64,000 nucleotides of DNA, from contig NZ_BLBG01000001.1 in assembly GCF_009687905.1 (NCBI RefSeq), forward strand, positions 310,001 to 374,000, in the 5' to 3' direction. The translations under genes were made by a program, and so were the position numbers. The notes beneath the pieces were generated by a model that was not told the origin of the DNA, ran no database searches, and saw only the letters and a program-made list of their open reading frames with translations. The stretch comes from Lacticaseibacillus zhaodongensis. Lineage in GTDB: Bacteria; Bacillota; Bacilli; Lactobacillales; Lactobacillaceae. This document shows positions 23,739 to 32,579 of the stretch, one piece after another. Position 1 is the stretch's first letter. Each line of letters starts with the position of its first letter.

Positions 23739-24350
23739 TTACAGCATCTGGTTGTAGTATTCAACGACAAGAGATTCGTCGATTTCTGGTTCGAGTTCTT
23801 CGCGCTGTGGCAGACGAACAAGAGTACCAGTCTTCTTGTTTTCGTCAAAGCTGACGAAAGCAGGGCGGCTAACGGTTGCTTCAAGAGCAGCGTTAACTAC
23901 GACCAGGTTCTGTGAACGTTCGCGCAGGCCGATTTCCTGACCAGGCTGAACTTCGTATGAAGGGATGTCAACGCGCTTGCCGTCAACAGTGATGTGACCG
24001 TGGTTTACAAGCTGACGAGCCTGTGCACGTGTGGTAGCAAGACCGAGACGGTAAACAAGGTTGTCAAGACGCTGTTCGAGCAGGATCATCAGGTTCTCAC
24101 CATGAGTCCCTGCAGTGATCTTGCCGGCGCGAACGAAGAGGTTACGGAACTGACGCTCAGTCAAACCGTACATCATGCGTAACTTCTGCTTTTCGCGAAG
24201 CTGTGTACCATATTCAGAAATCTTACGGCGAGAGTTAGGACCGTGGTCACCAGGTGCGTAAGGGCGACGAGCGAGTTCTTTACCAGTACCGGAAAGGGAC
24301 ATCCCGAGACGACGGGATACCTTCCATGTAGGGCCAGTATAACGTGACAT
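23739..24350 (-). CDS. rpsD: 30S ribosomal protein S4
   Basis: A 203-residue protein with the S4 hallmarks: [20 protein letters not shown] at the start, [20 protein letters not shown], and the S4 RNA-binding domain at about 93-155 ([20 protein letters not shown], then [14 protein letters not shown]). It nucleates assembly of the small ribosomal subunit on 16S rRNA and often represses its own mRNA. The gene stands alone, as is usual in Bacillota. The long A/T-rich leader before its GGAGGAA site is the likely place of autoregulation. It lacks the zinc-binding cysteines found in some S4 paralogues. Confidence 0.97.
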   Translation of the reverse strand: MSRYTGPTWKVSRRLGMSLSGTGKELARRPYAPGDHGPNSRRKISEYGTQLREKQKLRMMYGLTERQFRNLFVRAGKITAGTHGENLMILLEQRLDNLVYRLGLATTRAQARQLVNHGHITVDGKRVDIPSYEVQPGQEIGLRERSQNLVVVNAALEATVSRPAFVSFDENKKTGTLVRLPQREELEPEIDESLVVEYYNQML

Positions 24351-24516
24351 AGAGTAATTCCTCCAAAAATTTTTATTGGAGTAAAATATACGTTGATGGA
24401 TTTAGCACACGGGCAGTTGCACTACGTTTCGGCCTTGCAGCAAGCTTACTTCGATGTGTTGCTTGTGCAACTGGAGCCGACCATGCCGTCCACTGCTGCA
24501 GTATTTTACACGCTGA
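24351..24516 (-). promoter_or_regulatory. rpsD leader region
   Basis: The 166 bases between the fRMsr stop and rpsD contain an interrupted inverted repeat around TTGCACAAGCAACAC and a hairpin (TCCAATAAAAATTTTTGGA) right at the ribosome binding site. Bacillota rpsD leaders often bind S4 itself. I see structure here but cannot confirm the S4-leader fold. Confidence 0.35.
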
Positions 24517-24999
24517 CTAGCTTAACGCATTCACGGTAGCGGTGTCAAGGTGTTTTCCTAGACGCGCTGCAAATTCATTGACAGTTTCCTCGTCCGCAGC
24601 AGAAAAACGGTCCAAATCAGGGGAGTCAATGTCGAGCACCCCGATGATTTTGCCATTAACGCGCAGTGGGGTCACTAGCTCGGCGTTACTTGCGGAGTCA
24701 CAAGCAATGTGGCCTGGGAACTCGTGGACGTTTGCCACGCGGATCGCTGTTTCCTTCTGGTAGCAGTTGCCAACCACGCCACTGCCGGGTTTGATGTGCA
24801 TGCAGGCCACCTTGCCCTGGAAGGGACCGAGGTCTAATTCACCGGTCGCATTATTTAATAGGTAAAAACCACACCAGTTGATGTCGCCGAACGCGTCGTA
24901 CAAAAGTGCGCTCGCGTTCGCAAGGTTGGCCACGTTGTTGTGTTCATCGGTCAGTAATGCGTCCACCTGTTCATTAACGATTGGGTCGAGGGTCTTCAA
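24517..24999 (-). CDS. msrC: Free methionine-(R)-sulfoxide reductase (GAF domain)
   Basis: I place the start at TTG 24999 behind AGAAGGA, giving 160 residues, as in E. coli YebR; an in-frame GTG at 25044 would add 15. The single GAF domain has ANASALLYDAFGDINWCGFY, LGPFQGKVACMHI and FPGHIACDSASNAELVTPL. Cys66 and Cys100 match two of the three redox cysteines of fRMsr. The third canonical position (GVCG) is Val here, with Cys79 three residues later, so the disulfide relay may differ. The enzyme reduces free methionine R-sulfoxide with thioredoxin. It precedes rpsD on the same strand. Confidence 0.88.
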   Translation of the reverse strand: MKTLDPIVNEQVDALLTDEHNNVANLANASALLYDAFGDINWCGFYLLNNATGELDLGPFQGKVACMHIKPGSGVVGNCYQKETAIRVANVHEFPGHIACDSASNAELVTPLRVNGKIIGVLDIDSPDLDRFSAADEETVNEFAARLGKHLDTATVNALS

Positions 25000-25184
25000 G
25001 TTAATTCCTTCTTTCACAAGTAAATTGGAATAAAGTGTTTCCACATGCGGCTTTTTTTGTCATACTGGAGCATGAGAAGTTTTATAATGGTACAACTACT
25101 ATAGATTAACATAGTTTGTGGCGAGATTTCGGCTGTTTACTTACTTTTATTCCGCTTGGAGACGTCATTAAGAGGGTGCATTAG

Positions 25185-26894
25185 ATGCTGTGGTTCGCAA
25201 TTATTCTGTTGATTATCATTTTAGCCGCGCTCATTGCCGTGTGGGTGGTGCAACGCAACTACCGCAAGAAGCTGAGTGATCTGGATAAGCAGATGACCGG
25301 CCTGCCGGTGGCCCACATCGACAAACAAATTCGGGCGCTCAAGGGGCTGCATTTGACTGGTGAGAGTCTGAAGTCCTTCACCAAATGGCAGCGGGAATAC
25401 CAGAAGTTGTCTGAGGGTGATGGGGCGCGCGCTGAGGCCCTCATGATGGACGCCGAGACCGCTGTTGCCAAGTTCCAGCTCGGCAGCGCCAAGAATATGT
25501 GTGCGGAATTGGCAGACTTGATTGCGGCCTTGGGCAAAAAATACGCTAATATCGCGCAAGAAGTTGAGAAAATCTACCAGGATGAGGAGAACAACCGCAA
25601 GCAACTCGATCAGCTGCGGAAGGACTACCAAGAAGCCCGCAAGACGCTGCTCGCCAAGAATTTTGCTTTCGGCGATACCATGCCCGCGCTGGATAAGCGG
25701 CTTAAAGCGGTGGCAAGCGAGTTCGATGCGGTCGACGAAATCACTGCCAGTGGGGATCACCAAGCAGCCCACGAGCGGATCCTCGCCCTGAGTGCCGAGG
25801 TGGCTGATCTGACCTCTTTGACCAAGACGATTCCGCCACTACTCACGGAGCTGGTGAAGGAGTTCCCCGAGCAACTCGAAGAACTCACTAGTGCATACCA
25901 CAAGTTGCGCGGTGAGCACTACCAGTTCGCGAACGTGGACATTGCGGCTGAGCTTAAGAAGGTGCAGGTGGCAATCAAGAATAGTCAAACGGCCCTCAAC
26001 AGCCTGAACGTTGCAGCCAGCACCGAGCAGAACAAGGCGACCGCCGCAACGATTGACTCCCTTTACGACGTCATGCAAAAGGAAATGGACGCTAAGCGGG
26101 TGGTCGTCGATACAGGTGACCGTATCAGCCAGTTCCTGCAGCACGCGCTGCGGCAGAGCCACCTGCTTTTGCTGGAGCTCGACCACTTGAATCAGTCCTA
26201 CTCACTGAACCACGATGAAATCAAGACCGCAAACGCCTTGCGCCAGGAACTGAACTCCCTGAACGCCGAGAATGAGGCCGACCAGCAGGCACTCGCCGAC
26301 AAGACGGCTGTTTACTCCGTGGTCGCAAAGCACTATCAGGATGACGACAAGCGGCTGCGCGAAATTGAGCAGCAGCAGCACGACATCAACGAGTCCGTTT
26401 CCGGTCTGACTGCGGGTGAGAAGTCCGCGCAAAAGGCCCTCGATGAGTTCGCCCGCGACTTGCGTTCCGTGCGCCGGGAACTCGAGGCCCTCTCGCTGCC
26501 AGGCTTGCCGCAAGACTTTTTGGACCGCTACGCTCACGTTAAGGAAGAAATCACCTCGATTGGCCAGCAGATGGACCGGGTCAAAATCGACCTCGATGAT
26601 ATCGGCAAGCAGATGATCGGCTTGCAGGCCGACATGGATAACCTCCAGCAGGCCAGCACCGAAATCGTGGACGCGGTGGGGATGTGCGCTCAGCTGCTTC
26701 AGGCTGCCAACCGCTACCGGGATGAACACCCTGAATTAGCCGGGGCCATCACCAAGTGCAAGGCTCTGTACGCACAAATCGAATACAAGGAAGCCGCGGA
26801 CACACTCGCAGCAGCCCTTGAGGAAGCCGTGCCTGGAAGTTACCAGAAAGCGGAGGATGCTTATCTGAGTGACAAGACGGCGACGCCGCTATAA
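25185..26894 (+). CDS. ezrA: Septation ring formation regulator EzrA
   Basis: A 569-residue protein with one N-terminal membrane helix (WFAIILLIIILAALIAVWVV) followed by about 530 residues of almost unbroken charged helix and spectrin-like coiled coils (KLKE/LDQL/ELNSL heptads). This architecture, membrane anchor outside and long bowed cytosolic arch, is that of EzrA. EzrA binds FtsZ, limits Z-ring formation to midcell and joins the divisome. The order rpsD-fRMsr-ezrA-nifS-thiI is a conserved lactobacillar neighbourhood. The start at ATG 25185 follows AAGAGGG. A terminator lies 33 bases after the stop. Confidence 0.93.
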   Translation: MLWFAIILLIIILAALIAVWVVQRNYRKKLSDLDKQMTGLPVAHIDKQIRALKGLHLTGESLKSFTKWQREYQKLSEGDGARAEALMMDAETAVAKFQLGSAKNMCAELADLIAALGKKYANIAQEVEKIYQDEENNRKQLDQLRKDYQEARKTLLAKNFAFGDTMPALDKRLKAVASEFDAVDEITASGDHQAAHERILALSAEVADLTSLTKTIPPLLTELVKEFPEQLEELTSAYHKLRGEHYQFANVDIAAELKKVQVAIKNSQTALNSLNVAASTEQNKATAATIDSLYDVMQKEMDAKRVVVDTGDRISQFLQHALRQSHLLLLELDHLNQSYSLNHDEIKTANALRQELNSLNAENEADQQALADKTAVYSVVAKHYQDDDKRLREIEQQQHDINESVSGLTAGEKSAQKALDEFARDLRSVRRELEALSLPGLPQDFLDRYAHVKEEITSIGQQMDRVKIDLDDIGKQMIGLQADMDNLQQASTEIVDAVGMCAQLLQAANRYRDEHPELAGAITKCKALYAQIEYKEAADTLAAALEEAVPGSYQKAEDAYLSDKTATPL

Positions 26895-26926
26895 GCAGCA
26901 GTCAAACAACTAATTTTGCCTAAACA

Positions 26927-26962
26927 GAAATACCCACCAGCCTGTGGCGGTGGGTATTTCCT
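26927..26962 (+). terminator. Terminator of ezrA
   Basis: 12-bp perfect stem GAAATACCCACC (26927-26938) with GGTGGGTATTTC (26949-26960). A TATAAT box for the following nifS gene lies near 26997. Confidence 0.8.
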
Positions 26963-27036
26963 TGTTTATGCTATAGACGCGCGACAGTAATTTGGTATAA
27001 TACGTTTAGCTTACTTATTGTTAGAAGGGACAAATA

Positions 27037-28215
27037 ATGATTTACTTTGATAATAGTGCCACCACGAAGCCGCTTGCCAGCGTCCTGGATACTTACCGGA
27101 CGGTTGCGACTGAATTTTACGGAAACCCCAGCTCCCTGCACAAGTTAGGTGATAAAGCGAAGGCGGTTGTTGACCAGTCACGCGCGCAGATTGCCGCGAT
27201 CCTTGGTTGCAAGCCGGATGAGATTTACTTCACCAGCGGCGGCACGGAGGGGGACAACTGGATCATTAAGGGCACCGCAATGGCCAAGCGCCAGTTCGGC
27301 AAGCACATTATCACCAGCAGCATCGAACACGCCGCGGTCGGCAACAGCATGAAGCAGCTCGAAGAACTTGGCTTTGACGTGACTTACCTGCCCGTTGACC
27401 ACCGCGGTTTTGTGGATCCGGATGATGTTGCGGCCGCACTGCGCGACGACACGATCCTGGTCTCCGTCATGGCCGTGAACAACGAAATCGGTAGCATCCA
27501 GCCAATTGACAAAATTGCTGAAGTACTCAAGGACCGCCCGACTGTGCACTTCCACGTTGACGCCGTGCAGTCTGTCGGTAAGGGCGTCCGGGACCTCATC
27601 ACCAACCCGCGGGTCGACTTCTTGACCTTCTCCGGGCACAAGTTCCACGCACCACGGGGAACAGGTTTCATCTACGCTAAGGAAGGCCGCCGGATCGAGC
27701 CACTCATGGCTGGTGGTGGTCAGGAGTCCAACATGCGCAGTGGGACCGAGAACACGCCCGGGATTGCTGCGATGGCCAAGGCCCTGCGCCTAGCCGTTAC
27801 TGACGAGGACAAAAAGGTTGCGCGGGAGCAGGCAATTCGTACGGAAATCACCAACTACGTGAAGAAGTTCGACCACATGCGCTTCTTCAGTGAGCTGACT
27901 CCGGATTTTGCGCCCCATGTTTTGACCATGGCGATTCAAGGGGTGCGTGGTGAAACCATCGTGCACGCATTTGAACAAGAAGGGGTCTACATGTCCACGA
28001 CCAGTGCCTGCTCCAGCCGCAGTGGCGAGGAGAGCAGCACGCTGGCCGCAATGAACGTGCTCCAGAGCGATGCCGAGTCTGCATTCCGGATCAGCCTGGA
28101 CGAAGAGAACACGATGGCTGAGGCCAAGGCGTTCGAAAAGGCTTTTGATAAGGTTTACGCTGGCTTTGAACGGATGCGGCCCCAGAAGTGGACCGCGACT
28201 GCTAGTCAGAAATAG
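27037..28215 (+). CDS. nifS: Cysteine desulfurase, NifS/IscS-like partner of ThiI
   Basis: A 392-residue class V aminotransferase-fold PLP enzyme. It opens [12 protein letters not shown], has the cofactor histidine/serine region [15 protein letters not shown], the PLP lysine in [10 protein letters not shown] (near residue 200) and the catalytic cysteine in [10 protein letters not shown] (near 325). It removes sulfur from cysteine as a persulfide. It lies 14 bases before thiI in one operon, the arrangement of the dedicated NifZ-type desulfurase that hands sulfur to ThiI for 4-thiouridine in tRNA. The ATG follows AGAAGGGAC. Confidence 0.94.
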   Translation: MIYFDNSATTKPLASVLDTYRTVATEFYGNPSSLHKLGDKAKAVVDQSRAQIAAILGCKPDEIYFTSGGTEGDNWIIKGTAMAKRQFGKHIITSSIEHAAVGNSMKQLEELGFDVTYLPVDHRGFVDPDDVAAALRDDTILVSVMAVNNEIGSIQPIDKIAEVLKDRPTVHFHVDAVQSVGKGVRDLITNPRVDFLTFSGHKFHAPRGTGFIYAKEGRRIEPLMAGGGQESNMRSGTENTPGIAAMAKALRLAVTDEDKKVAREQAIRTEITNYVKKFDHMRFFSELTPDFAPHVLTMAIQGVRGETIVHAFEQEGVYMSTTSACSSRSGEESSTLAAMNVLQSDAESAFRISLDEENTMAEAKAFEKAFDKVYAGFERMRPQKWTATASQK

Positions 28216-28229
28216 AAGGAGAATTATTA

Positions 28230-29447
28230 GTGGAATATTCTGAAATTATGGTTCGTTACGGCGAACTGTCCACCAAGGGCCGCAACCGTCAGGCCTTTAT
28301 CGGGCGCCTGAACGGTAACGTCGCGAAGACGCTGCATGACTTCCCAGAGCTCACCATCCGGCCGAAGCGCGACCGCTTGCACATTGAGCTGAATGGGCAG
28401 CCATCCCAGCCCGTGATGGACCGGCTCAAAATGGTTTTCGGCATCCAGTCATTCTCACCGAGTGTGGCCGTGGCTAAGGACATGGACAAGGTCTACCCGG
28501 CCGTACTCGACCTGATGAACGCGACCGTACCGCAGGGGAGCACCTACAAGGTCATGACCAAGCGTTCCGATCATGATTTTGAACTCGACACCAACGGCAT
28601 GAACCTGGCCGTCGGGGACTACTTGGATGACAAGCGGCCTGACCTCGTCGTTAAAATGAAGCAGCCAGAGTACACACTGCGCGTTGAAGTGCGGCGCGAG
28701 GCCATCTACCTGTCCACCGAGACGATTCTCGGTGCGGGCGGCCTGCCAGTCGGCACTGCCGGCCACGCGGCGATGATGCTCAGCGGTGGTATTGACTCAC
28801 CCGTTGCGGCTTACCTGGCTTTGAAGCGGGGCGTGGACATTGAGATGGTCCACTTCTTCAGCCCGCCATACACTTCCGAAAACGCGCTGAACAAGGCTAA
28901 GGAATTGACCGCCAAGCTCACGCCTTATGGGGGCCGCATCGACTTTATTGCCGTGCCTTTTGCCCACATCCAGGAAGAAATCAAGGCGAAGGTGCCAGAG
29001 GGTTACCTCATGACCGTGCAGCGGCGGCTCATGCTGCGGCTGACGGAAGCCATCGCCAAGCAGCGTGGCGACCTGGCCATTTTCAACGGTGAGTCAGTCG
29101 GCCAGGTTGCTAGTCAGACGCTGGCGTCCATGGCGGCAATCAACGATGTTACAACAATGCCGATCGTGCGCCCCGTTGCAACGATGGACAAGGTTGAAAT
29201 CATCGCCGAAGCCGAGAAAATCGATACTTACGAGCTGTCCATCATGCCATTTGAAGACTGCTGTACGATTTTTGCACCGCCGTCACCAAAGACCCAGCCC
29301 AAGATCGACAAGGCTCGTTACTACGAGACCAAAATCGACGTTGAAGGCTTGATGGCAGAAGCGATGGCCGGCTTGCAAATCACATCAATTCGCCCTGGCG
29401 ACGAGTTCATGAAGCAGGATGAAGATATCATTGCGGAATTGCTGTAG
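28230..29447 (+). CDS. thiI: tRNA 4-thiouridine synthetase ThiI
   Basis: A 405-residue protein starting at GTG 28230 behind AGAAGGAGAA. Residues 1-60 are the N-terminal ferredoxin-like part ([14 protein letters not shown]), about 60-165 the THUMP domain, and the PP-loop ATPase has [13 protein letters not shown] near residue 190. The catalytic cysteine is in [12 protein letters not shown]. It lacks the C-terminal rhodanese of the E. coli enzyme, as is usual in Bacillota, so the upstream desulfurase must give sulfur directly. It makes s4U8 in tRNA, the near-UV sensor, and may serve thiazole synthesis. Confidence 0.96.
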   Translation: MEYSEIMVRYGELSTKGRNRQAFIGRLNGNVAKTLHDFPELTIRPKRDRLHIELNGQPSQPVMDRLKMVFGIQSFSPSVAVAKDMDKVYPAVLDLMNATVPQGSTYKVMTKRSDHDFELDTNGMNLAVGDYLDDKRPDLVVKMKQPEYTLRVEVRREAIYLSTETILGAGGLPVGTAGHAAMMLSGGIDSPVAAYLALKRGVDIEMVHFFSPPYTSENALNKAKELTAKLTPYGGRIDFIAVPFAHIQEEIKAKVPEGYLMTVQRRLMLRLTEAIAKQRGDLAIFNGESVGQVASQTLASMAAINDVTTMPIVRPVATMDKVEIIAEAEKIDTYELSIMPFEDCCTIFAPPSPKTQPKIDKARYYETKIDVEGLMAEAMAGLQITSIRPGDEFMKQDEDIIAELL

Positions 29448-29454
29448 AACACAG

Positions 29455-29580
29455 AGCGGAGCGGGACGGTTTGAAGCTGAGCATTAACGGACTCTGGGCA
29501 AAATGCCTGGGCTTTAGGCATTTGGACCAGAGTGTGTTAAGCGGAAGCTTCAGTCCCGCGCAGCTCGACTCGGCACCGTA
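29455..29580. repeat. Structured dispersed repeat, copy 1 (full)
   Basis: Nested inverted repeats form one long hairpin: GCGGGAC (29461-29467)/GTCCCGC (29553-29559), GAAGCT (29473-29478)/AGCTTC (29546-29551), TTAAC (29484-29488)/GTTAA (29536-29540), ACTCTGG (29491-29497)/CCAGAGT (29527-29533) and AAATGCCT (29501-29508)/AGGCATTT (29516-29523). The 3' tail CAGCTCGACTCGGCACCGTA is shared exactly with copy 2. It begins just after the thiI stop. Confidence 0.75.
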
Positions 29581-29584
29581 AGCT

Positions 29585-29667
29585 AGAAAATGCCTGGGCT
29601 TTAGGCATTTGGACCGGAGTGTGTTAAGCGGAAGCTTCTGCGGGCCGCAGCTCGACTCGGCACCGTA
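29585..29667. repeat. Structured dispersed repeat, copy 2 (3' half)
   Basis: Begins at the apical AAAATGCCTGGG segment and repeats copy 1 nearly exactly to the CTCGGCACCGTA tail. The left arm is missing, so this copy cannot form the outer stems alone; it sits in tandem with copy 1. One difference, CCGGAG for CCAGAG, matches copy 3. Confidence 0.75.
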
Positions 29668-29707
29668 GAATATTTTTTCTCTTACCAAAACTAAACAGCT
29701 CTATCTC

Positions 29708-29752
29708 AGTGGTTCCACATGATTTAACCAAATCGTGTGGAACCACTTTTTC
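29708..29752 (+). terminator. Terminator after the nifS-thiI unit and repeats
   Basis: AGTGGTTCCACA (29708-29719) with TGTGGAACCACT (29736-29747), extended inward by GATTT/AAATC; followed by TTTTTCT. Confidence 0.85.
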
Positions 29753-29823
29753 TGTCTAGCCTAGATCTGAACTGCGGTGGAATCACACCAGATAGGCAGG
29801 CGACCAGATAATCAGAGAAAACA

Positions 29824-29852
29824 TTGACAATGTAGTATACAAGGATTAGATT
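29824..29852 (+). promoter_or_regulatory. Promoter upstream of the 171-residue unknown gene
   Basis: Perfect TTGACA (29824-29829), 17-bp spacer, TAGATT (29847-29852). The palindrome GTATAC lies in the spacer. Confidence 0.5.
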
Positions 29853-29946
29853 AGCCTCAATGTAAGGGCTTTCCATGATATTTAACAGCAACATCATGGA
29901 CTTTTCCCACTGTGGCTTTCACTCGTTGAAAGAAGGTAATGCATCT

Positions 29947-30462
29947 ATGACGATTAAGATGCCAACTGGCAAGATTGATTCTAAACGACCGTTAGTTGAC
30001 CGGCTCCGATTTAGCCTGCTGCCAACAAATTTACGGTTTGCTTCAAATCAATACCCAGACTCTTGGAAATTAGTACTGCCTAGGGACAGCACTTACCGAA
30101 AAGTGCAGCCAATCGACGTCACTTTTAGGACTTCAGAGGTTGCACTCTCTGACTCAAAGGGGGAATCGCTCAGTATTCCATATGCCCAGGTCAAGACGGT
30201 TCAAATTGCGGCAAACGGTGCTGAGCTGAGCGGCGGTGTTGCTCTTGTGCCCATGTCGTATAAGTACTTCAATGCGGTCATTATCATCACCCAGACAAAT
30301 GACGTCTCGTACTTTCTCACCTTGCCCACCTTCAAGTTTGTGGGACCATTTATCGACTTCCTAATCGCGCAACAAGTTGCTGTTAGTGACCCGCTGTGGA
30401 TTGCAGACCACCTGACTGATATTAACGACTGCCTGAAGCGACAAATCGCGGCGAAATCGTAG
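29947..30462 (+). CDS. Hypothetical protein, 171 residues (unrecognised)
   Basis: I prefer ATG 29947 behind AGAAGG; the frame is open to an ATG at 29875, which would add 24 residues with no good ribosome binding site. The protein is soluble, with short alternating strands (WKLVLPRDSTYRKVQPIDVT, TVQIAANGAELSGG, AVIIITQTNDVSYFLTLP) and a final helical stretch (LIAQQVAVSDPLWIADHLTD). The pattern of about seven strands followed by one helix recalls pleckstrin-homology-like bacterial domains, but I have no firm match. It has its own promoter, downstream of the repeat cluster. Confidence 0.6.
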   Translation: MTIKMPTGKIDSKRPLVDRLRFSLLPTNLRFASNQYPDSWKLVLPRDSTYRKVQPIDVTFRTSEVALSDSKGESLSIPYAQVKTVQIAANGAELSGGVALVPMSYKYFNAVIIITQTNDVSYFLTLPTFKFVGPFIDFLIAQQVAVSDPLWIADHLTDINDCLKRQIAAKS

Positions 30463-30510
30463 CTCACTGAAAAGAATCTGGATTGCTGACGCCGTGGCAA
30501 CAAAATAAAG

Positions 30511-30580
30511 GCTGCGTTACATGGTAAAACCGCCAAAGATAAAAGTTATCCCGCAACACCAGTTGGATAACGCAGCGGTT
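30511..30580. repeat. Inverted repeat between the unknown gene and the small membrane protein gene
   Basis: GCTGCGTTA (30511-30519) pairs with TAACGCAGC (30568-30576). AACCGC at 30528-30533 can alternatively pair with GCGGTT at 30575-30580, so the RNA could take two forms. No gene is seen in 30463-30658. Confidence 0.35.
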
Positions 30581-30658
30581 GAGAATTGATCCAAATTGCA
30601 ACAGGTTTTAGAATGCAGGCGTCCTTAATTGGGCGCACGTATGAAAGGACTTAATATT

Positions 30659-30865
30659 ATGCACATTGGGTTTATAGTACTAGGGGTTGTCCTGATCATT
30701 ATTGCTGCTTTTGAGTTTATTGAAGTCAGAAAAATGGTTCACAGGTTGCAAACGGAAGGCGGTCCAGAAACTTCTTCTTTTATTGGCTATGCCCTCTGGT
30801 CTGCAGTCGTCGTGGCCATCTTCTTAGTCTTTGCAGGCATCGGGGTAATCGCCCTATCTCTTTAG
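30659..30865 (+). CDS. 68-residue small membrane protein (unrecognised)
   Basis: ATG 30659 follows AAAGGAC by eight bases and gives 68 residues; earlier in-frame ATGs at 30641 and a GTG-type start lie inside or before that site. Helix 1 is GFIVLGVVLIIIAAFEFI, a charged loop EVRKMVHRLQTEGGPETSSF follows, and helix 2 is ALWSAVVVAIFLVFAGIGVI. No family is recognised. A strong terminator begins seven bases after the stop. Confidence 0.6.
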   Translation: MHIGFIVLGVVLIIIAAFEFIEVRKMVHRLQTEGGPETSSFIGYALWSAVVVAIFLVFAGIGVIALSL

Positions 30866-30871
30866 CACACA

Positions 30872-30918
30872 AGCACGTGTCCTGAGCCCAAACTAAAGCT
30901 CAGGGCACGTGTTATTTT
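30872..30918 (+). terminator. Terminator after the 68-residue membrane protein gene
   Basis: CACGTGTCCTGAGC (30874-30887) pairs with GCTCAGGGCACGTG (30898-30911), one mismatch, followed by TTATTTTTG. Confidence 0.8.
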
Positions 30919-31032
30919 TGTGTGCGGCAACACGACAGGTGTAAAAAGTTGGTAAGCACACTTATTTGCTTGGCTTTTGTGATTGAATACGCTATCATAA
31001 AGTTATACTTACTAAATAAAAGGAGTGATACC

Positions 31033-31686
31033 ATGACGACCATTTTTGATTTGCACGATGTTGCCTACGCCCCTGAGCAGCAACCGATTCTGCAGGCGAT
31101 TAATCTGACGGTCGAGACTGGTGAGTTTCTGACCATTACTGGGCCGTCTGGTTCCGGTAAGAGCACCTTGCTCCGGCTGCTGGCGACTTTATTGACCCCA
31201 ACGAGCGGCACGATCGAGTATGCGGGCAAACCGCAAGGCGATTACGACAAGGTCACATACCGGCGCGAGGTTTCCTACTGTTTCCAGCAGCCTAGTTTGT
31301 TTGGCGAGACCGTTGCCGACAACTTGGCCTTCCCCTTCGCAATTCGCAAGCAGGATTTTGACGAAGACAAGGCCAAAGAGGCTTTAGGCTGGGTCGATCT
31401 GCCAGCGACGATGTTGAACAAAAAAATCACTAGCCTCTCTGGTGGTGAAAAACAGCGGATTGCTTTAATCAGAAACCTGCTGTTCAGCCCGCGGGTATTA
31501 CTCCTTGATGAGGTGACGACCGGTTTGGACAGTGATACCAAGGACATTGTGCACCGGCTCATTCGCGATTTGAACGCTAAGGGAATGACGATCATCGCGA
31601 TTACCCACGATGAAGGTGAAATTGCCGCTGCGGACGCGTTGGTCGACATTGTTGCCGGTAGATTGGAGGCGCACCATGCAAAATAA
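31033..31686 (+). CDS. fetA: ABC transporter ATP-binding protein, FetA-like
   Basis: The start ATG 31033 follows AAAAGGAGTGATACC, giving 217 residues; the upstream extension of the frame is non-coding. Walker A is GPSGSGKST, the signature is SLSGGEKQR, Walker B is VLLLDEVTTGLD and the switch is AITHDEGE. The partner permease overlaps by 11 bases and belongs to the FetB/YbbM (UPF0014) family. In E. coli FetAB exports iron and raises peroxide tolerance; in lactobacilli the substrate is untested. DE-V-TTGLD instead of DEPTSALD is common in this subgroup. Confidence 0.88.
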   Translation: MTTIFDLHDVAYAPEQQPILQAINLTVETGEFLTITGPSGSGKSTLLRLLATLLTPTSGTIEYAGKPQGDYDKVTYRREVSYCFQQPSLFGETVADNLAFPFAIRKQDFDEDKAKEALGWVDLPATMLNKKITSLSGGEKQRIALIRNLLFSPRVLLLDEVTTGLDSDTKDIVHRLIRDLNAKGMTIIAITHDEGEIAAADALVDIVAGRLEAHHAK

Positions 31687-32437
31687 TCTGATTGTGAGCC
31701 CGACCGCTTTGGGCTTGGCGGTACTGCTAGTCTTAATTGCACTAATCATCAACTTTAAAGAGCACATTGGCCTGCAAAAAGACATTATTATCGGCGTCGT
31801 GCGGGCCGTCATTCAACTGACCGTGGTGGGTTACGTGCTGACTTACATCATCAAGGTGGACCGGGTGTGGTTGACACTGTTGATGGTGGCAATCATCATC
31901 TTCAACGCTGCCTACAATGCGCGCGGGCGCGCAAATGGCATTCCGCACGCGTTTGTCATCAGTCTGGTCGCCATTTCCGTTGCAACCTTGCTGACGCTGG
32001 TCATGTTGATCATTGCCCACGCCATCGCCTTCATTCCGAGTCAGGTCGTGCCAATTACCGGGATGATTGCCTCCAACGTCATGGTCGCAACGGGCCTGTG
32101 TTACCGCGCCATGAATTCAAGCTTCCATGATCAGCGGCAAGCCGTGCTGGAGAAATTGGCGCTGGGTGCGGACTTGAAGCAGGCGTCGATTTCGATCGTG
32201 CGGGCGGCGATTCGCACCGGCATGTCACCAACAATTGATTCCGCTAAAACGGTCGGCTTGGTCAGCTTGCCGGGGATGATGTCCGGTTTGATTTTTGCCG
32301 GCGTTGATCCAACCAAGGCCATCATGTACCAGATCATGGTAACCTTCATGCTGCTGGGGGCCACGAGTCTGGGCAGCGTGATTGCCTGCTACGCCGCCTA
32401 CAAACAGTTTTACAATGCGGACCTGCAGTTGCGCTAG
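31676..32437 (+). CDS. fetB: ABC transporter permease, FetB/YbbM family (UPF0014)
   Basis: The start ATG 31676 follows TTGGAGGCGCACC, inside the end of fetA, giving 253 residues. It has about seven membrane helices. The family signatures are MIASNVMVATGLCYRAM near the middle, the ALGADLKQAS-type coupling segment and TVGLVSLPGMMSGLIFAGVDP. Together with FetA it should form a metal (probably iron) exporter in the cytoplasmic membrane. A strong terminator follows within 25 bases. Confidence 0.88.
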   Translation: MQNNLIVSPTALGLAVLLVLIALIINFKEHIGLQKDIIIGVVRAVIQLTVVGYVLTYIIKVDRVWLTLLMVAIIIFNAAYNARGRANGIPHAFVISLVAISVATLLTLVMLIIAHAIAFIPSQVVPITGMIASNVMVATGLCYRAMNSSFHDQRQAVLEKLALGADLKQASISIVRAAIRTGMSPTIDSAKTVGLVSLPGMMSGLIFAGVDPTKAIMYQIMVTFMLLGATSLGSVIACYAAYKQFYNADLQLR

Positions 32438-32461
32438 TGCAAGTGGTGCGCCGCTTAGTCT

Positions 32462-32509
32462 AAAACGAGGTCGCACTCCCAAGTTCGGGGGATGCGACCT
32501 CGTTTTTGT
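32462..32509. terminator. Terminator of fetAB
   Basis: 14-bp perfect stem AAAACGAGGTCGCA (32462-32475) with TGCGACCTCGTTTT (32493-32506), followed by TTG. Genes converge here. Confidence 0.85.
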
Positions 32510-32579
32510 TAACGCTCAGGGGCTGACCGCATTGGGGTCCACGCTCATGATGGTTAGCCGATTTGGTTAAAGGCTATCT

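Noticed and set aside
29428-29688. 86-codon minus-strand frame across repeat copies 1 and 2 (and a similar one at 45454-45717)
   Set aside because: The similarity between the two frames comes from the structured DNA repeat itself, not from protein selection; no ribosome binding site.
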